Shown here piece after piece: positions 8,200 through 17,315 of a stretch of DNA of 64,000 bases. The position numbers were made by a program, and so were the translations under genes. The notes under the pieces are model-generated. The model was not told the origin of the DNA and searched no databases. It saw nothing but the letters and a program-made list of their open reading frames with translations. How positions within the stretch are numbered: position 1 is the first letter of the stretch; each line of letters begins with the position of its first letter. Source of the stretch: Natrinema amylolyticum. Its GTDB lineage: Archaea > Halobacteriota > Halobacteria > Halobacteriales > Natrialbaceae. Location: assembly GCF_020515625.1 (NCBI RefSeq), contig NZ_JAIWPJ010000004.1:1-64000 (forward strand), written 5' to 3'.

Positions 8200-8941
8200 A
8201 AATCGTCTAAAGCGCGCTATGTTTCGCTGTTCCAGTACTATACGACTCTAATTACGCATCTACATTAGTTACGTACCATATGGGAAGAAGTAGAGGGACG
8301 GAACTAACCGGTAACCGTTCTCACCTCCGTTCTCTATCACTGGTAGTTGGGTTCGCGATGTAGCGTAACGAATATCTCAAATTCCATTCAAAATGGTATC
8401 GATCCGGCTCTAACTCGAGTCGCGACCGCTTCTGTGGAACCCGGGTCGAGAGACCGAATTTAAGAATTACAATCGTATGGGTGTGAAATACGTTGCGTTG
8501 ACCACGCGGTCGGCTTTCCAAAACCCGTCATACACACCGGAACACGACCGTTGTCTGACTCAGGCTTCTGTAATGTATGTAGAATACTGTTCTCTATAAG
8601 TCGGGAGCAGTGTCTTCGTCTTTCACTTCCCCTTTCGCGACTCGTTTCGTCCCGGTATCGAAAAGCGGACGGCTGTGTACCGTTTCGATCGGCTCATCGC
8701 GTTCGGCGGCCTCACCGTCTCCGAGGGAGAGCGCGTAACCGCTCGCGAATGAGAGGAAAAGAGAACAACTGGCGAGCACGCCAGACCGAGCAACGGTCCA
8801 GCGGCTAATCGTCCCCGTCAGAGTCCGCAGGTATCGTCGCGGACCAACACGGCATATCGGATCCGCGAGCAGGTCGACAGCCGATATCGCCCTTCCAGAC
8901 GGGAGAATCGCCGTTCGGTCTCGAGCGCAGCGCGTCCGGCG
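8200..8941. other. Intergenic DNA with possible small minus-strand remnant
   Basis: No supported gene. A minus-strand frame at 8594-8779, open for a further 25 codons upstream, encodes a short hydrophobic segment (LASCSLFLSFASGYALSLGD) followed by an acidic tail. It could be the end of a lost membrane protein, but no start or family is evident. The stretch separates the mobile region from the arabinan genes. Confidence 0.4.
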
Positions 8942-10456
8942 TTACACTAAGTCGAACGTCCACCGCTGGTTCGCGCCGGCGTTCCACGGCCATTGGATGA
9001 CGTCGGCGCCGTCGGCGGTCGATGCTTCGTTGACCTCGGCGACCTTGCCGCTGTTGGCGTTCTCGATTCGGTAGGTGCCGTCGCCGTTGTCGACGATGTG
9101 CCAGTCCTGGGTCGCGTTCCCGGTATCGGCGTACTGCTGGACCGTCGCGCCGTCGCTCGTGTCGGCGCCGGCCACTTCCATGAGCTTCCCACTGTTGACG
9201 TTTCGGAGGTGGAACGTCTCGTGGTCGTCCGTCTCGATCACTTCCCACTGTTGGCAGGCGTGCCCGGTGTCGGCGTACTGGCGGACATTGTCGCCGTCGC
9301 TCGTCCCGGCGTTGGCGACCTCGAGGCGCTTGCCGCTGTTGACGTTCGTGATCGCGTAGGTCCCCTCGCTGATGCCGATACCGCTGGTGACGGCGCCGCA
9401 GTCGTAGCTGCCGGTGTTCGGCATCGGGCTCTGCGTGCTCGGCGTCCCGTCGCAGGCGACGACCGGCCAGCCGTTCTCCCACTGGATTCGATCGATCATC
9501 ATGATGCGGGTCTCCTGGTCCGCCGTGGCTTCGACGTGGTAGAGCATCCACCAGTCGCCGTTTTCGTCCTGAATCGCGGTGTTGTGACCCGGACCGGTGA
9601 ACTCGTCCGTCCCGTTGAGGACCGACACGCCGCTCCGATGCTCGTTCAGGTCGCGCAGGTCGGTCCCGTTCTGGTTGTAGTAGGGACCGAAGAACGACTC
9701 AGAACGGCCGACCTCGAGCTCGTAGGTGCTGTCGTAGCCCTCGCAGCAGTGGCCGGTCGAGTAGAACAGGTAGTAGTAGCCGTTCTCCTCGATGACCATC
9801 GGCCCTTCGCGGTTGTCACCGGCCAGATGGAACGTCGTTCCCGAGACGTAGTCCATCCCGTCGCTCGTGAGTTCGACGCCGTAGAACCCGTAGAAACTCC
9901 CCCAGATCATGTAGGGAGTGCCGTCGACGACGCGGAACTCCGAATCGATGCAGTTGGTCATCCCGAGGTCCTCGGCCCTGAACACCGGTCCCTGATCCTC
10001 GAACGGACCGTCGGGCGTGTCCGAGGTCGCCACGCCGATCCCGGGGTTGTTCTGACTCCCCCACGTCGAGTAGGAGTAGTACAGGTAGTACTGGCCGTTG
10101 TAGTAGTTGATGTCGGGCGCCCAGACCCCTGCGTCCGGATCGTCGCGCCAGTCGGGGTAACTGTCGAACGCCGAATCGATGTACGTCCAGTTCACCAGGT
10201 CGTCCGAGGTCGCGATCGGAACGATGTCCTCCGGCGTCTCGGTCCCGTACGCGTAGTAGGTACCGTCGTCTGCCTGAATAGCGGTCACGTCACCGAATCC
10301 GAGCGGACCGACCGGATTGTGGTAATGGGTCGAACTGTCGTCTGCGGACGCCGAGCCGCTCGTCGCGATCGCACCCGCAGCGCCGAGCGCACCGGCACCG
10401 ATCGTTCGCAGGACGCTTCGCCGCTCAATACTTGTGTGGTCATAACTATCAACCAT
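8942..10456 (-). CDS. Exported GH43 arabinanase-like enzyme with C-terminal ricin-type repeats
   Basis: Predicted endo-acting alpha-1,5-L-arabinanase (or related GH43 enzyme) of 504 residues. Tat signal (ERRSVLRTIGAG, cleavage near SASADD). The five-bladed propeller shows the catalytic pattern of the family: Asp in FGDVTAIQ, Asp in NCIDSEFRV and the general-acid Glu in REGPMVIEENGYYYLFYS; GPGHNT is the conserved blade-closing motif of arabinanases. The last 140 residues hold three ricin-B-like repeats, each with NxNSGK near its start and an Q-x-W near its end (CQQW, TQDW, NQRW), a probable carbohydrate-binding module. The frame extends to 10522, but the TATA-like TTATTATG at about 10483-10490 fits a leaderless start at 10456. 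Divergent from the GH51 gene. Confidence 0.83.
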   Translation of the reverse strand: MVDSYDHTSIERRSVLRTIGAGALGAAGAIATSGSASADDSSTHYHNPVGPLGFGDVTAIQADDGTYYAYGTETPEDIVPIATSDDLVNWTYIDSAFDSYPDWRDDPDAGVWAPDINYYNGQYYLYYSYSTWGSQNNPGIGVATSDTPDGPFEDQGPVFRAEDLGMTNCIDSEFRVVDGTPYMIWGSFYGFYGVELTSDGMDYVSGTTFHLAGDNREGPMVIEENGYYYLFYSTGHCCEGYDSTYELEVGRSESFFGPYYNQNGTDLRDLNEHRSGVSVLNGTDEFTGPGHNTAIQDENGDWWMLYHVEATADQETRIMMIDRIQWENGWPVVACDGTPSTQSPMPNTGSYDCGAVTSGIGISEGTYAITNVNSGKRLEVANAGTSDGDNVRQYADTGHACQQWEVIETDDHETFHLRNVNSGKLMEVAGADTSDGATVQQYADTGNATQDWHIVDNGDGTYRIENANSGKVAEVNEASTADGADVIQWPWNAGANQRWTFDLV

Positions 10457-10743
10457 ACGGCTCTGGATATGGGCGTCCCTACATAATAATTCTTTGTTGG
10501 GAATACGTTCGATAGGAAACAAGATCAGCGCCGAAGTGATAGTCCGTTTTTCCCACTGATCTGTCAGTAGCAGTGTGAGTGCGTCGGTTTCTGTACCGAA
10601 CGACGATACCGCTGTTAATTTGTTAGGGTACCATCAAGATAGTCGCTCGTCGCTCTCGAGTCCTCCTCAATCTTCGAACTGCTCATATATGATTTTACGA
10701 CTATCAAAGAATACTTAATAATCGATAGTGAATAGCAGGTTGC
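10457..10743. promoter_or_regulatory. Divergent promoter region of GH43 and GH51 genes
   Basis: Two promoters point outward. On the minus strand TTATTATG (about 10483-10490) precedes the GH43 start by about 30 bases. On the plus strand CTTAATAATC (about 10711-10720) precedes the GH51 ATG at 10744 by a similar distance. The plus-strand TATA box is bracketed by the inverted pair ACTATC (10702-10707) and GATAGT (10726-10731), a possible regulator site. The arrangement suggests co-regulation of two exported arabinan-degrading enzymes. Confidence 0.5.
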
Positions 10744-13215
10744 ATGAGACGTGGTCACAACCACCGGTCCATCATCAGTAGTACCGACGCCGATCCTGAA
10801 CGCAGTCCCGTCTCCCGACGACGCTTTCTGGCGCTCCAGTCGATGGTCGTGGCCGGAGCCGCGACCGGGACAGTAGCGGGCAGTTCGAATCAGGAATCCG
10901 CTAATAGCGTCCGGAACACCGTTTCGCTGGACCTCTCGAAGCGGACGGACGAGGAAGTCTCCGATCAACTGTTCGGGCGACTTTGCGAGCACTACGAATC
11001 GGGCACGATCTACCCCGGCATCTACTCTGAGCACGTCAAGAACAACTCGTTCTACCCCAGAACGTGGTCGGAAGACGATCACTTCGGCCCGAAGACGCGC
11101 TTCGATCCCGAATCGATAGACCGACACGAGAACGTCCCGTTCCCGTGGGAGCCCGTCGACGGCTCCGGCGTCTCCTTCGAACAGCGCGAGGACGGTGTCG
11201 CCGCCGTCGAGACGACGAATTCCCAGCGGGTCTCCCTCGAGGACGCTCGCGGGGGGATCTCACAGAAAATCGTCCTCCCGGACTTCCGGACGCTGGGGTA
11301 CGACCTCTCGTTCTCGGTGCGCGGCGACGGGCTCGAGACCGTCACCGCCGCGATCACGACGCTGGACGGCGAGACCCTCGCGACCACCGACGTCGACGTC
11401 ACCGACGACTGGACCCGCCACGAGGTCGCACTCGAACTGGCCGAGGCGAGCGGCGATCAGTACGTCGCCGGATCGGTCGCGAACGTCGACACTCCCTATG
11501 GAGAGTACGTCCTCGAGTTCACCGCGGAGGGGAGCGGTCACGTCGACCTCGACTGGATCATGCTCGGGGCCGACGATGCGATCAACGGGAAGTTCAACCC
11601 GTCGACCGTCGAGTTGATGCGAGAGCAGAACGCGACCTGGCTGAAGTGGCCGGGCGGGAACTTCACGAGCCAGTACAACTGGCGCGACGGCATCGGCCCG
11701 CTGGACGAACGGCCGATGCGCTTCAATCACGCGTGGGGCGGCGTCGATCCGAACTACTTCGGCATCGACGAGTACCTCGAGCTGTGCGAGGTCGCCGATC
11801 TCACGCCGCGACTCACCGTCGGCTGGTGGGACAATCCGGGAGAGTGGGCGTCCGAGCGACAGATCCTCCCCGAAGACGCTGCCGACTGGGTCGAGTACTG
11901 TAACGGCTCGGCGGGAACGGAGATGGGCGCACTTCGCGCCGAGAACGGTCACCCGAAGCCGTACGACGTCGAACACTGGGAGGTCGGCAACGAGGTGTGG
12001 GGGCCGTGGCAGCGCGGCCATACGGCCGATCCTTCGGAGTACGCGAGCGGCTCCGCGGAGCGGATCGGGTTCAACGAGTACTACGACGCGATGATGGCGG
12101 TCGACGACTCCATAACGATCCTCGCGGACGGGATGGATCCGGGCTACAACGAGGCGAACACGCCGGATCCGGCCGAGTGGAACAGTACGCTGTTCGAGGA
12201 GTCCGGTGACCGCCTCGACGGGCTGGACCTGCACCGCTACAACTGGGGAATCGAGGACCAGGAGGCACGGGACGCGTGGTTCGACGAGAACGACGCGGAC
12301 CCCATCGACTACAACGAGGTGCTGGTCATGTTCCCGACGCAGTTCGGGGCACTGATGGACGAACTCAGCACCGAGGCCGCCGAGGCGGGTATCGAAGACT
12401 TCCGGATCAACGTCGGCGAGTACGGACTCTTCCCATCGGTCAACGAGGGCGATCCGTACCCCGGCCCGGAGACGATGCCGGGCGGCTCCTACATCGCGGG
12501 CATGCTCAACTCGTTCATCCGGCAGAGCGAGACCGTCGTCGAGGCCTCTCAGACGTGGGTACCCGTACGCATGTTCCCACCGGAGTTCACCGAGGCGCCG
12601 TCGGACCCGAACCCACTGGCACCGGCGGGGTCGGTGTTCGGTCTCTATTCGGCGGTGTTCGAGACCAACGCCGAGTGGCACGCGATCGACCTCGACGTCG
12701 ACGGTGCCAGCCGAACGATACCCGATACCGGTCCGCGCATCGACCGCATGGAGGACGTTCCCTACGTCGATGCCGCCGCCATGCAGAACGAGCGCGGGAA
12801 GGAGCTATGCGTCTTTCTGACGAACCGAAACCTCCGGGGAAGCAGCGAGGTCACCGTCGACCTTCCCGAGAAGTATGCCGGCAAGTCAGTGGCGATCACT
12901 CGTCACCGCGCGACTGCGAGCGAGCGACCGCTTCCCCACCACTTTCAGGACTCGTGGGAGGAACCGGACGTCTACGAAGTCGGTCACACCATCGAGTCCG
13001 TCGATCGTGACGGCTCGCTCACGCTCGAGGTCGGACCCGCATCGGTCGTTCGGTTGCTCGTCGACAACGATCGCGGACGTCCCGATACGGTCGGCGACGA
13101 CGGCGTGTGGTCGGGTCTCAACGGGAGCGAGTGCGACTGCAATCCGGCAAAAGGAGTGGGTCACGGGCTGTCACTGTTCGACTTGTTCGATATAGACGGG
13201 TCTCGAGGCCGATAG
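10744..13215 (+). CDS. Exported GH51 alpha-L-arabinofuranosidase with N-terminal binding domain
   Basis: An 823-residue GH51 enzyme that should remove L-arabinofuranosyl groups from arabinan or arabinoxylan outside the cell. A Tat signal follows an extended N-terminus (SRRRFLALQSMVVAGAATGT). Residues about 60-285 form a beta-rich carbohydrate-binding-like region, then the (beta/alpha)8 barrel. The barrel has the GH51 hallmark WPGGNFTSQYNWRDGIGP, the acid/base E417 in WEVGNEVWG and the probable nucleophile E559 in INVGEYGLF. The C-terminal beta domain ends with a short Cys-containing tail (ECDCNP). Its length is near that of bacterial secreted GH51 proteins with a CBM. It diverges from the GH43 gene, with which it would act on the same polymer. 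Confidence 0.88.
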   Translation: MRRGHNHRSIISSTDADPERSPVSRRRFLALQSMVVAGAATGTVAGSSNQESANSVRNTVSLDLSKRTDEEVSDQLFGRLCEHYESGTIYPGIYSEHVKNNSFYPRTWSEDDHFGPKTRFDPESIDRHENVPFPWEPVDGSGVSFEQREDGVAAVETTNSQRVSLEDARGGISQKIVLPDFRTLGYDLSFSVRGDGLETVTAAITTLDGETLATTDVDVTDDWTRHEVALELAEASGDQYVAGSVANVDTPYGEYVLEFTAEGSGHVDLDWIMLGADDAINGKFNPSTVELMREQNATWLKWPGGNFTSQYNWRDGIGPLDERPMRFNHAWGGVDPNYFGIDEYLELCEVADLTPRLTVGWWDNPGEWASERQILPEDAADWVEYCNGSAGTEMGALRAENGHPKPYDVEHWEVGNEVWGPWQRGHTADPSEYASGSAERIGFNEYYDAMMAVDDSITILADGMDPGYNEANTPDPAEWNSTLFEESGDRLDGLDLHRYNWGIEDQEARDAWFDENDADPIDYNEVLVMFPTQFGALMDELSTEAAEAGIEDFRINVGEYGLFPSVNEGDPYPGPETMPGGSYIAGMLNSFIRQSETVVEASQTWVPVRMFPPEFTEAPSDPNPLAPAGSVFGLYSAVFETNAEWHAIDLDVDGASRTIPDTGPRIDRMEDVPYVDAAAMQNERGKELCVFLTNRNLRGSSEVTVDLPEKYAGKSVAITRHRATASERPLPHHFQDSWEEPDVYEVGHTIESVDRDGSLTLEVGPASVVRLLVDNDRGRPDTVGDDGVWSGLNGSECDCNPAKGVGHGLSLFDLFDIDGSRGR

Positions 13216-13290
13216 TACCACGATCGACGAACGACATCTCGTCCCAGCGAATGACGGCGCTCGGAATCCCGTTCCGTCCCGGAGAACCGA

Positions 13291-14118
13291 TCAGAGGATC
13301 TGGTAGCCGCCGTCGACGTACAGGAGGTGGCCGGTGACGTAGTCGGCCTCGTCGGAGGCGAGGAACAGGTACGATCCCGCGAGTTCGTCGGGCGTCCCCA
13401 TCCGCCCCATCGGGATTTCGGGGTTGATCTCCTGAGCGTTGAGATCGGGGAGCTCCGCATCGGGAAGGATGAACCCATCGTCGATCTCTTGGTCGAAATC
13501 GGGGTTTCCGGCACCGAAGGTGGTCTCGATGATCCCCGGTGCGACGGCGTTGACCCGGATATCGTACCGAGCGAGTTCGAGCGCCGCGACGCGGGTGAGC
13601 ATCATGACCGCTCCCTTCGAGGCGTCGTACATCGAGTGACCGACCTGTGCGTACTCGGAGCTGATCGAGGCCGTGTTCACGATCGAACCCGGCTCCTCCC
13701 TGTCGAGCATGTCTCGAGCCGCCGCGCGACAGCCGGCGAAGACGCCGCGAACGTTGATCGCGAACACCTGATCGAACGCGTCGGCGTCGGTTTCGATGAG
13801 CGACGCCTCGCGGTAGATGCCGGCGTTGTTGACCATCACGTCGACGCCGCCGAACTCCCTGGCGGCCTCGACGACCGCGCCGACGGCCTCGGGATCGGAG
13901 ACGTCCGTTTCGATGAACTCCGCCCGGCCGCCCGCGTCCTCGACGAGTTCGTGCGTCGGCGCCGACGCGTCGTCCTCCTTCGGCTCTTCGCGGATGTCCG
14001 CGACGACCACCGTCGCGCCAGCCTCGCCGAATCGGCGAGCGACTTCGCGGCCGATACCGGACGTTCCGCCGGTCACGATCACGGTCTCGTCGGAGAAGTC
14101 GTACGTAATCTCTCCCAT
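13291..14118 (-). CDS. Classical SDR oxidoreductase (candidate sugar dehydrogenase)
   Basis: NAD(P)-dependent short-chain dehydrogenase of 275 residues. Cofactor motif TGGTSGIG at 16-23, D41 at the end of strand beta-2 (VVVADI) favouring NAD, NNAG at 97-100, and the catalytic set S151, Y164 and K168 (SMYDASKG). A C-terminal DGGYQIL end is typical of glucose-dehydrogenase-like SDRs. It lies between arabinan-degrading genes, so it is a candidate for oxidation of L-arabinose or another released sugar, the otherwise missing first step of the pathway in this window. The characterised Haloferax L-arabinose dehydrogenase is from a different SDR branch as far as I recall, so the substrate is an inference. 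Confidence 0.85.
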   Translation of the reverse strand: MGEITYDFSDETVIVTGGTSGIGREVARRFGEAGATVVVADIREEPKEDDASAPTHELVEDAGGRAEFIETDVSDPEAVGAVVEAAREFGGVDVMVNNAGIYREASLIETDADAFDQVFAINVRGVFAGCRAAARDMLDREEPGSIVNTASISSEYAQVGHSMYDASKGAVMMLTRVAALELARYDIRVNAVAPGIIETTFGAGNPDFDQEIDDGFILPDAELPDLNAQEINPEIPMGRMGTPDELAGSYLFLASDEADYVTGHLLYVDGGYQIL

Positions 14119-14270
14119 ACCCTATCTGTCGCTACCAGTCACTTAATTATTGCTTCGACCGATCGGAGGGGCCCCGGACTCGAGCCCCGATACTCGGTTC
14201 CCGTCGTCTCGATCACTCGAACTTATGTAATCGGAGACGAATGCGAATGTCGTGAGCCAACTGAGTAGAC

Positions 14271-14287
14271 GGATCGGAACCGATCCG
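14271..14287. promoter_or_regulatory. Inverted repeat upstream of the GH93-like gene
   Basis: CGGATCG-GAA-CGATCCG forms a 7-base-pair inverted repeat 36 bases before the ATG at 14323. A TATA-like ACTTATGTAATC lies at about 14222-14233, so the repeat would be in a 5' leader if that box is used. It could act as an RNA hairpin or as a protein site. Confidence 0.35.
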
Positions 14288-14322
14288 GCAGTACCGACTG
14301 CGGAAACGCGGGTGAGAACCAG

Positions 14323-15486
14323 ATGACGACTGACAGGAACCGGAACGGGAACGCCCTCTATACGCCACCGGAGGGCGCGCCCGGTTCCGGCGCGATGTAT
14401 CCCCGCGTCGTTCGCCTCGAGCACGACGACTCCGAGGGTGAGACGCTGCTCGCGACCTTCGAGCGGTACGGGAGCGGCGACGACGAGGCGGAGCAGCCGT
14501 TCTTCCCGCTTTACCGCAGTCTCGACGGAGGTGAAACATGGTCGCGATTCTCCGAAATCCGCGACACGCGGAACGGCTGGGGGCTCCGGTATCAACCGAC
14601 GCTGTTCGAACTATCCGAATCGATCGGCTCCTGGTCGGCCGGGACGATACTGGCCGCGGGGAACTCCATTCCGGACGACCGATCGAGGACGAAAATAGAC
14701 GTCTACGCCAGCGAGGACGGCGGCCGGAACTGGTCGTTCGTCAGCACGGTCGCCACCGGTGGAAAGGCCGTTCCTCAAGTCGGTGCAACGCCGGTCTGGG
14801 AGCCCGAGTTCGCGATCGACGCCGACGGGAACCTCGTCTGTTACTTCGCCGACGAACGCCACCGCGAGGAGGGGTACAACCAGCTCGTCGGCCACCGCGT
14901 CTCCAGCGACGGCGGTCGAACGTGGGACGAGCAGGTCTTCGACGTCGCGATACCCGGCGGCGAAGAGCGACCGGGGATGCCCGTCGTGACGAAACTCCCC
15001 GACGGCAGCTACGCGATGGCCTTCGAAATCGTCGGGCCGACGTACGACGGCGGGATCTTCGTCAAGACCTCGCCGGACGGTCGGTCGTGGGGGGAGCCGG
15101 CGGATATCGGGTCTCCGGTACGGACGGCGGAGGGATACCAGCTCACGAACGGCCCCTACATCACGTGGACGGCAGCCGGCGGCGAGGAGGGAACCGTGCT
15201 CGTCTCGGGAAAGACACTGCGCGATCGAGAGGGCCAACAAGCCCCCGGAAGCGGGCAGACGCTCCTCGCCACGACTGATCTCTCGGGGTTCGACTCGTGG
15301 ACGGCCGTTTCAGCGCCGCTCCAGTTCGACGACGCGATCGACGTCGGTCACCAGGCGGTCGGGTGGACGACACCCTTGCTCCCGTCGCGGGACGGCGAAC
15401 GGCTGCTCGAGCTGACCTCGACGTCCGTCGGCGACGAGGAACGCTGTGCGATCAGCTACGCCACCGAACCGCTCGATCTGTGCTGA
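14323..15486 (+). CDS. GH93-type exo-arabinanase-like six-bladed propeller protein
   Basis: A 387-residue sialidase-fold protein. Four Asp-box-like turns are visible (SLDGGETWS, SEDGGRNWS, SSDGGRTWD, SPDGRSWG). The order YPRVVRL, QPTLFEL, VWEPEFAIDADGNLVCYFAD and RPGMPVVTKLPDGSYAMAFE matches my recollection of fungal GH93 exo-alpha-1,5-L-arabinanases, which release arabinobiose. There is no signal peptide, so it probably works in the cytosol on imported arabino-oligosaccharides, unlike the secreted fungal enzymes. A weak GGTGAG ribosome-binding-like sequence lies 7 bases before the ATG, in keeping with a leadered message. A generic BNR/sialidase-like hydrolase is the alternative. Confidence 0.7.
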   Translation: MTTDRNRNGNALYTPPEGAPGSGAMYPRVVRLEHDDSEGETLLATFERYGSGDDEAEQPFFPLYRSLDGGETWSRFSEIRDTRNGWGLRYQPTLFELSESIGSWSAGTILAAGNSIPDDRSRTKIDVYASEDGGRNWSFVSTVATGGKAVPQVGATPVWEPEFAIDADGNLVCYFADERHREEGYNQLVGHRVSSDGGRTWDEQVFDVAIPGGEERPGMPVVTKLPDGSYAMAFEIVGPTYDGGIFVKTSPDGRSWGEPADIGSPVRTAEGYQLTNGPYITWTAAGGEEGTVLVSGKTLRDREGQQAPGSGQTLLATTDLSGFDSWTAVSAPLQFDDAIDVGHQAVGWTTPLLPSRDGERLLELTSTSVGDEERCAISYATEPLDLC

Positions 15487-15582
15487 GTAAGCGGATGCGG
15501 GATGAACGGGAACGCGATAGCGCAACGATGCGGCGGACATATGGGGGGAACGTTTAATGGTAACCTCTCTGAAGAGCCACTA

Positions 15583-15711
15583 ATGACGACACGAGAGCAT
15601 ACTGTCGAACAGGTGTATCGATGTCCGAACTGTGACGGCGGCCTGAAATTCGTCCAGCGATCGTGGTGCTGCGTAGACTGTGGTTACGTCCCGAACCACG
15701 CCGCCGATTGA
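15583..15711 (+). CDS. 42-residue zinc-ribbon microprotein
   Basis: Small protein with two zinc knuckles, CPNCDGG near residue 17 and CVDCGYVPNHA near residue 32, the pattern of haloarchaeal small CPxCG-related proteins. Function unknown; such proteins have been linked to regulation and protein or nucleic-acid contacts. The start is placed at ATG 15583 because CGTTTAATGG at 15551-15560 is a TATA box at the right distance for a leaderless message. The frame is open further upstream to 15502, but that part has no coding character. It follows the GH93 gene on the same strand but has its own promoter. Confidence 0.7.
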   Translation: MTTREHTVEQVYRCPNCDGGLKFVQRSWCCVDCGYVPNHAAD

Positions 15712-16050
15712 CGCCGGTAGCTCGCTAAAACGAGACGCATCCGCACCGAGTTCGTCCGTCCGCGTACCGAGTTCGCCCGTGCGTGGGCGACCGCGACCGG
15801 ACGAAGAGACGGGTCCGGGACCGACGCTGACTCGAGGTTGACGATCGAGCGTGATGGGGATCGATGTTCGGACTGTTGCGTTCCGTCCGCGTTCGCCTTT
15901 CAGGCGGGGCGGTTCGTCGGAGACCATCATCCGCTTCTGCTCATCGACGGGGCGACTTTCTCCCGTCTGCGTATCGAACGCGTGAACGGCCGACGGATCG
16001 CGCGTTCCGTATCCGCAATAGTTTATTAGACGCCCCTCGTTGCGAGGGAT
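15712..16050. other. Intergenic stretch before the M24-fold gene
   Basis: No gene supported. The last 35 bases contain the TATA-like AGTTTATTAG at about 16019-16028, placed for a leaderless start at 16051, with a small inverted repeat CCTCG...CGAGG at 16034-16047 between box and start codon. Confidence 0.4.
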
Positions 16051-17154
16051 ATGACGGCGGTACGCGACCAGAAACTGACGCGTCTAGACGAGTACATGGC
16101 CGAACGCGAGTTGACCGAACTGTGGTTCCTCAGGCCGGAGAACTTCGCGTGGCTCACCGGCGGTGGCAACTCGACCGTCGACCGTGCGGCGGACGTCGGC
16201 GTCGCGGCGCTGGGCTACGACGGTACCGACGTCCGAGCGCTTACGTCGAACAACGAGGCGGATCGATTCCGCGAGGATGAACTCCCGTCGGGAGTACCCG
16301 TCGAGACGTTCGACTGGCACGAGTCCTCGCTCGGCGAGGCAGTGGCGCGTGCGAGCGTCGACCGAGCCGGCGCGGACGTTCCGACGGTACCGGGCCTCGA
16401 GCCGGTAGACGCCTCCCAACTACGGCTTCCGTTCACCGAGCACGACCGGCAGGTGCTCGAGCGGGCCGGCCGAGCAACCGCCGACGCGGTCGAAACGGTC
16501 GCGCGGGAGGTCTCTCCGGACGACACCGAGCGCGCCGCGGCGGGACGCCTTCGTGATGAACTCTGGCAGCGAGGCCTCGAGTCGCCCGTCGTTCTCGTCG
16601 GCGGCGCCGAACGCTCGCAGCGACATCGACACTTCACGCCGACCGACGAGCCGCTGGGCGACTACGCGCTGCTCACCGTCGTCGCGGTCGAACGCGGCGT
16701 CAACATCGCCGTCACGCGGACCGTCGACTTCGACGCCCCCTCGTGGCTGCGCGAGCGCCACGACGACGCGAGCCGCGTCGCGGCGACGGCGATTGCGGCG
16801 ACACGGGACGCTGCGACGACCGACGGCGGCACCGCCGCCGACGTCTTCGCCGAGATCGAGCGAGCGTACGCGGCCGTCGGCTGGGAGGACGAATGGCGAC
16901 TGCACCATCAGGGCGGGGCTATCGGATTCGAGAGTCGAGAGTGGACCGCGACGCCGTCGGCCGAGTCTCCCATCGAAGTGCCCGCGCCGTACGCCTGGAA
17001 CCCGACGGTTCAGGGGGCGAAGACGGAGGATACCGTCCTGATCTCGCCGACCGACGTCGACGTGGTCACCGATACCGGCTCGTGGCCCACCGCGGAGTAC
17101 GCGGCCGTCGATTCCGAGCTGCGTCTCGAGCTGCCGACGCCGCTCTCGAGATAG
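16051..17154 (+). CDS. M24 (creatinase/aminopeptidase P-fold) protein lacking key metal ligands
   Basis: A 367-residue protein with the two-domain layout of prolidase-like enzymes: N-terminal creatinase-type domain (about 1-125) and pita-bread domain (about 130-355). The segment RHFTPTDEPLGDYALLTV aligns with the 'H..PT...L..GD.V.ID.G' region, but the first metal Asp is Val/Ala (VVAVERG) and the second, normally in SDITRT, is Ala (IAVTRTV). The His in HHQGGAIG and the last Glu in GAKTEDTVLIS remain. Two of five ligands being absent argues against a dinuclear peptidase; a binding protein or altered hydrolase is more likely. It sits amid arabinan genes with its own promoter, and similar genes occur in haloarchaeal sugar clusters as far as I recall. 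Confidence 0.75.
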   Translation: MTAVRDQKLTRLDEYMAERELTELWFLRPENFAWLTGGGNSTVDRAADVGVAALGYDGTDVRALTSNNEADRFREDELPSGVPVETFDWHESSLGEAVARASVDRAGADVPTVPGLEPVDASQLRLPFTEHDRQVLERAGRATADAVETVAREVSPDDTERAAAGRLRDELWQRGLESPVVLVGGAERSQRHRHFTPTDEPLGDYALLTVVAVERGVNIAVTRTVDFDAPSWLRERHDDASRVAATAIAATRDAATTDGGTAADVFAEIERAYAAVGWEDEWRLHHQGGAIGFESREWTATPSAESPIEVPAPYAWNPTVQGAKTEDTVLISPTDVDVVTDTGSWPTAEYAAVDSELRLELPTPLSR

Positions 17155-17315
17155 CCGCGGTGCTGGCTCTGTTGAAGCCCCGGCGGAGGGACACGTTTGC
17201 CGAGGAGTCTGCCTGCGGACTCTTCCCTCGAGCGGAGTTCCCGCCGTCGGATTTCGGACGCCGCATCGGTTGGGAGAACCAATAGCTTATGAGGTGCCCA
17301 GACGGTGATAGCCGT

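Noticed and set aside
8594-8779. 61-codon minus-strand frame with a hydrophobic segment
   Set aside because: No start codon or promoter could be justified and no family recognised; mentioned only as a possible remnant in the gap entry.
8993-10486. 497-codon plus-strand frame opposite the GH43 gene
   Set aside because: Shadow of the GH43/ricin gene; no recognisable domain, while the minus strand has Tat signal, GH43 motifs and repeats.
11260-12681. 473-codon minus-strand frame opposite the first GH51 gene
   Set aside because: Antisense shadow; both GH51 catalytic motifs lie on the plus strand.
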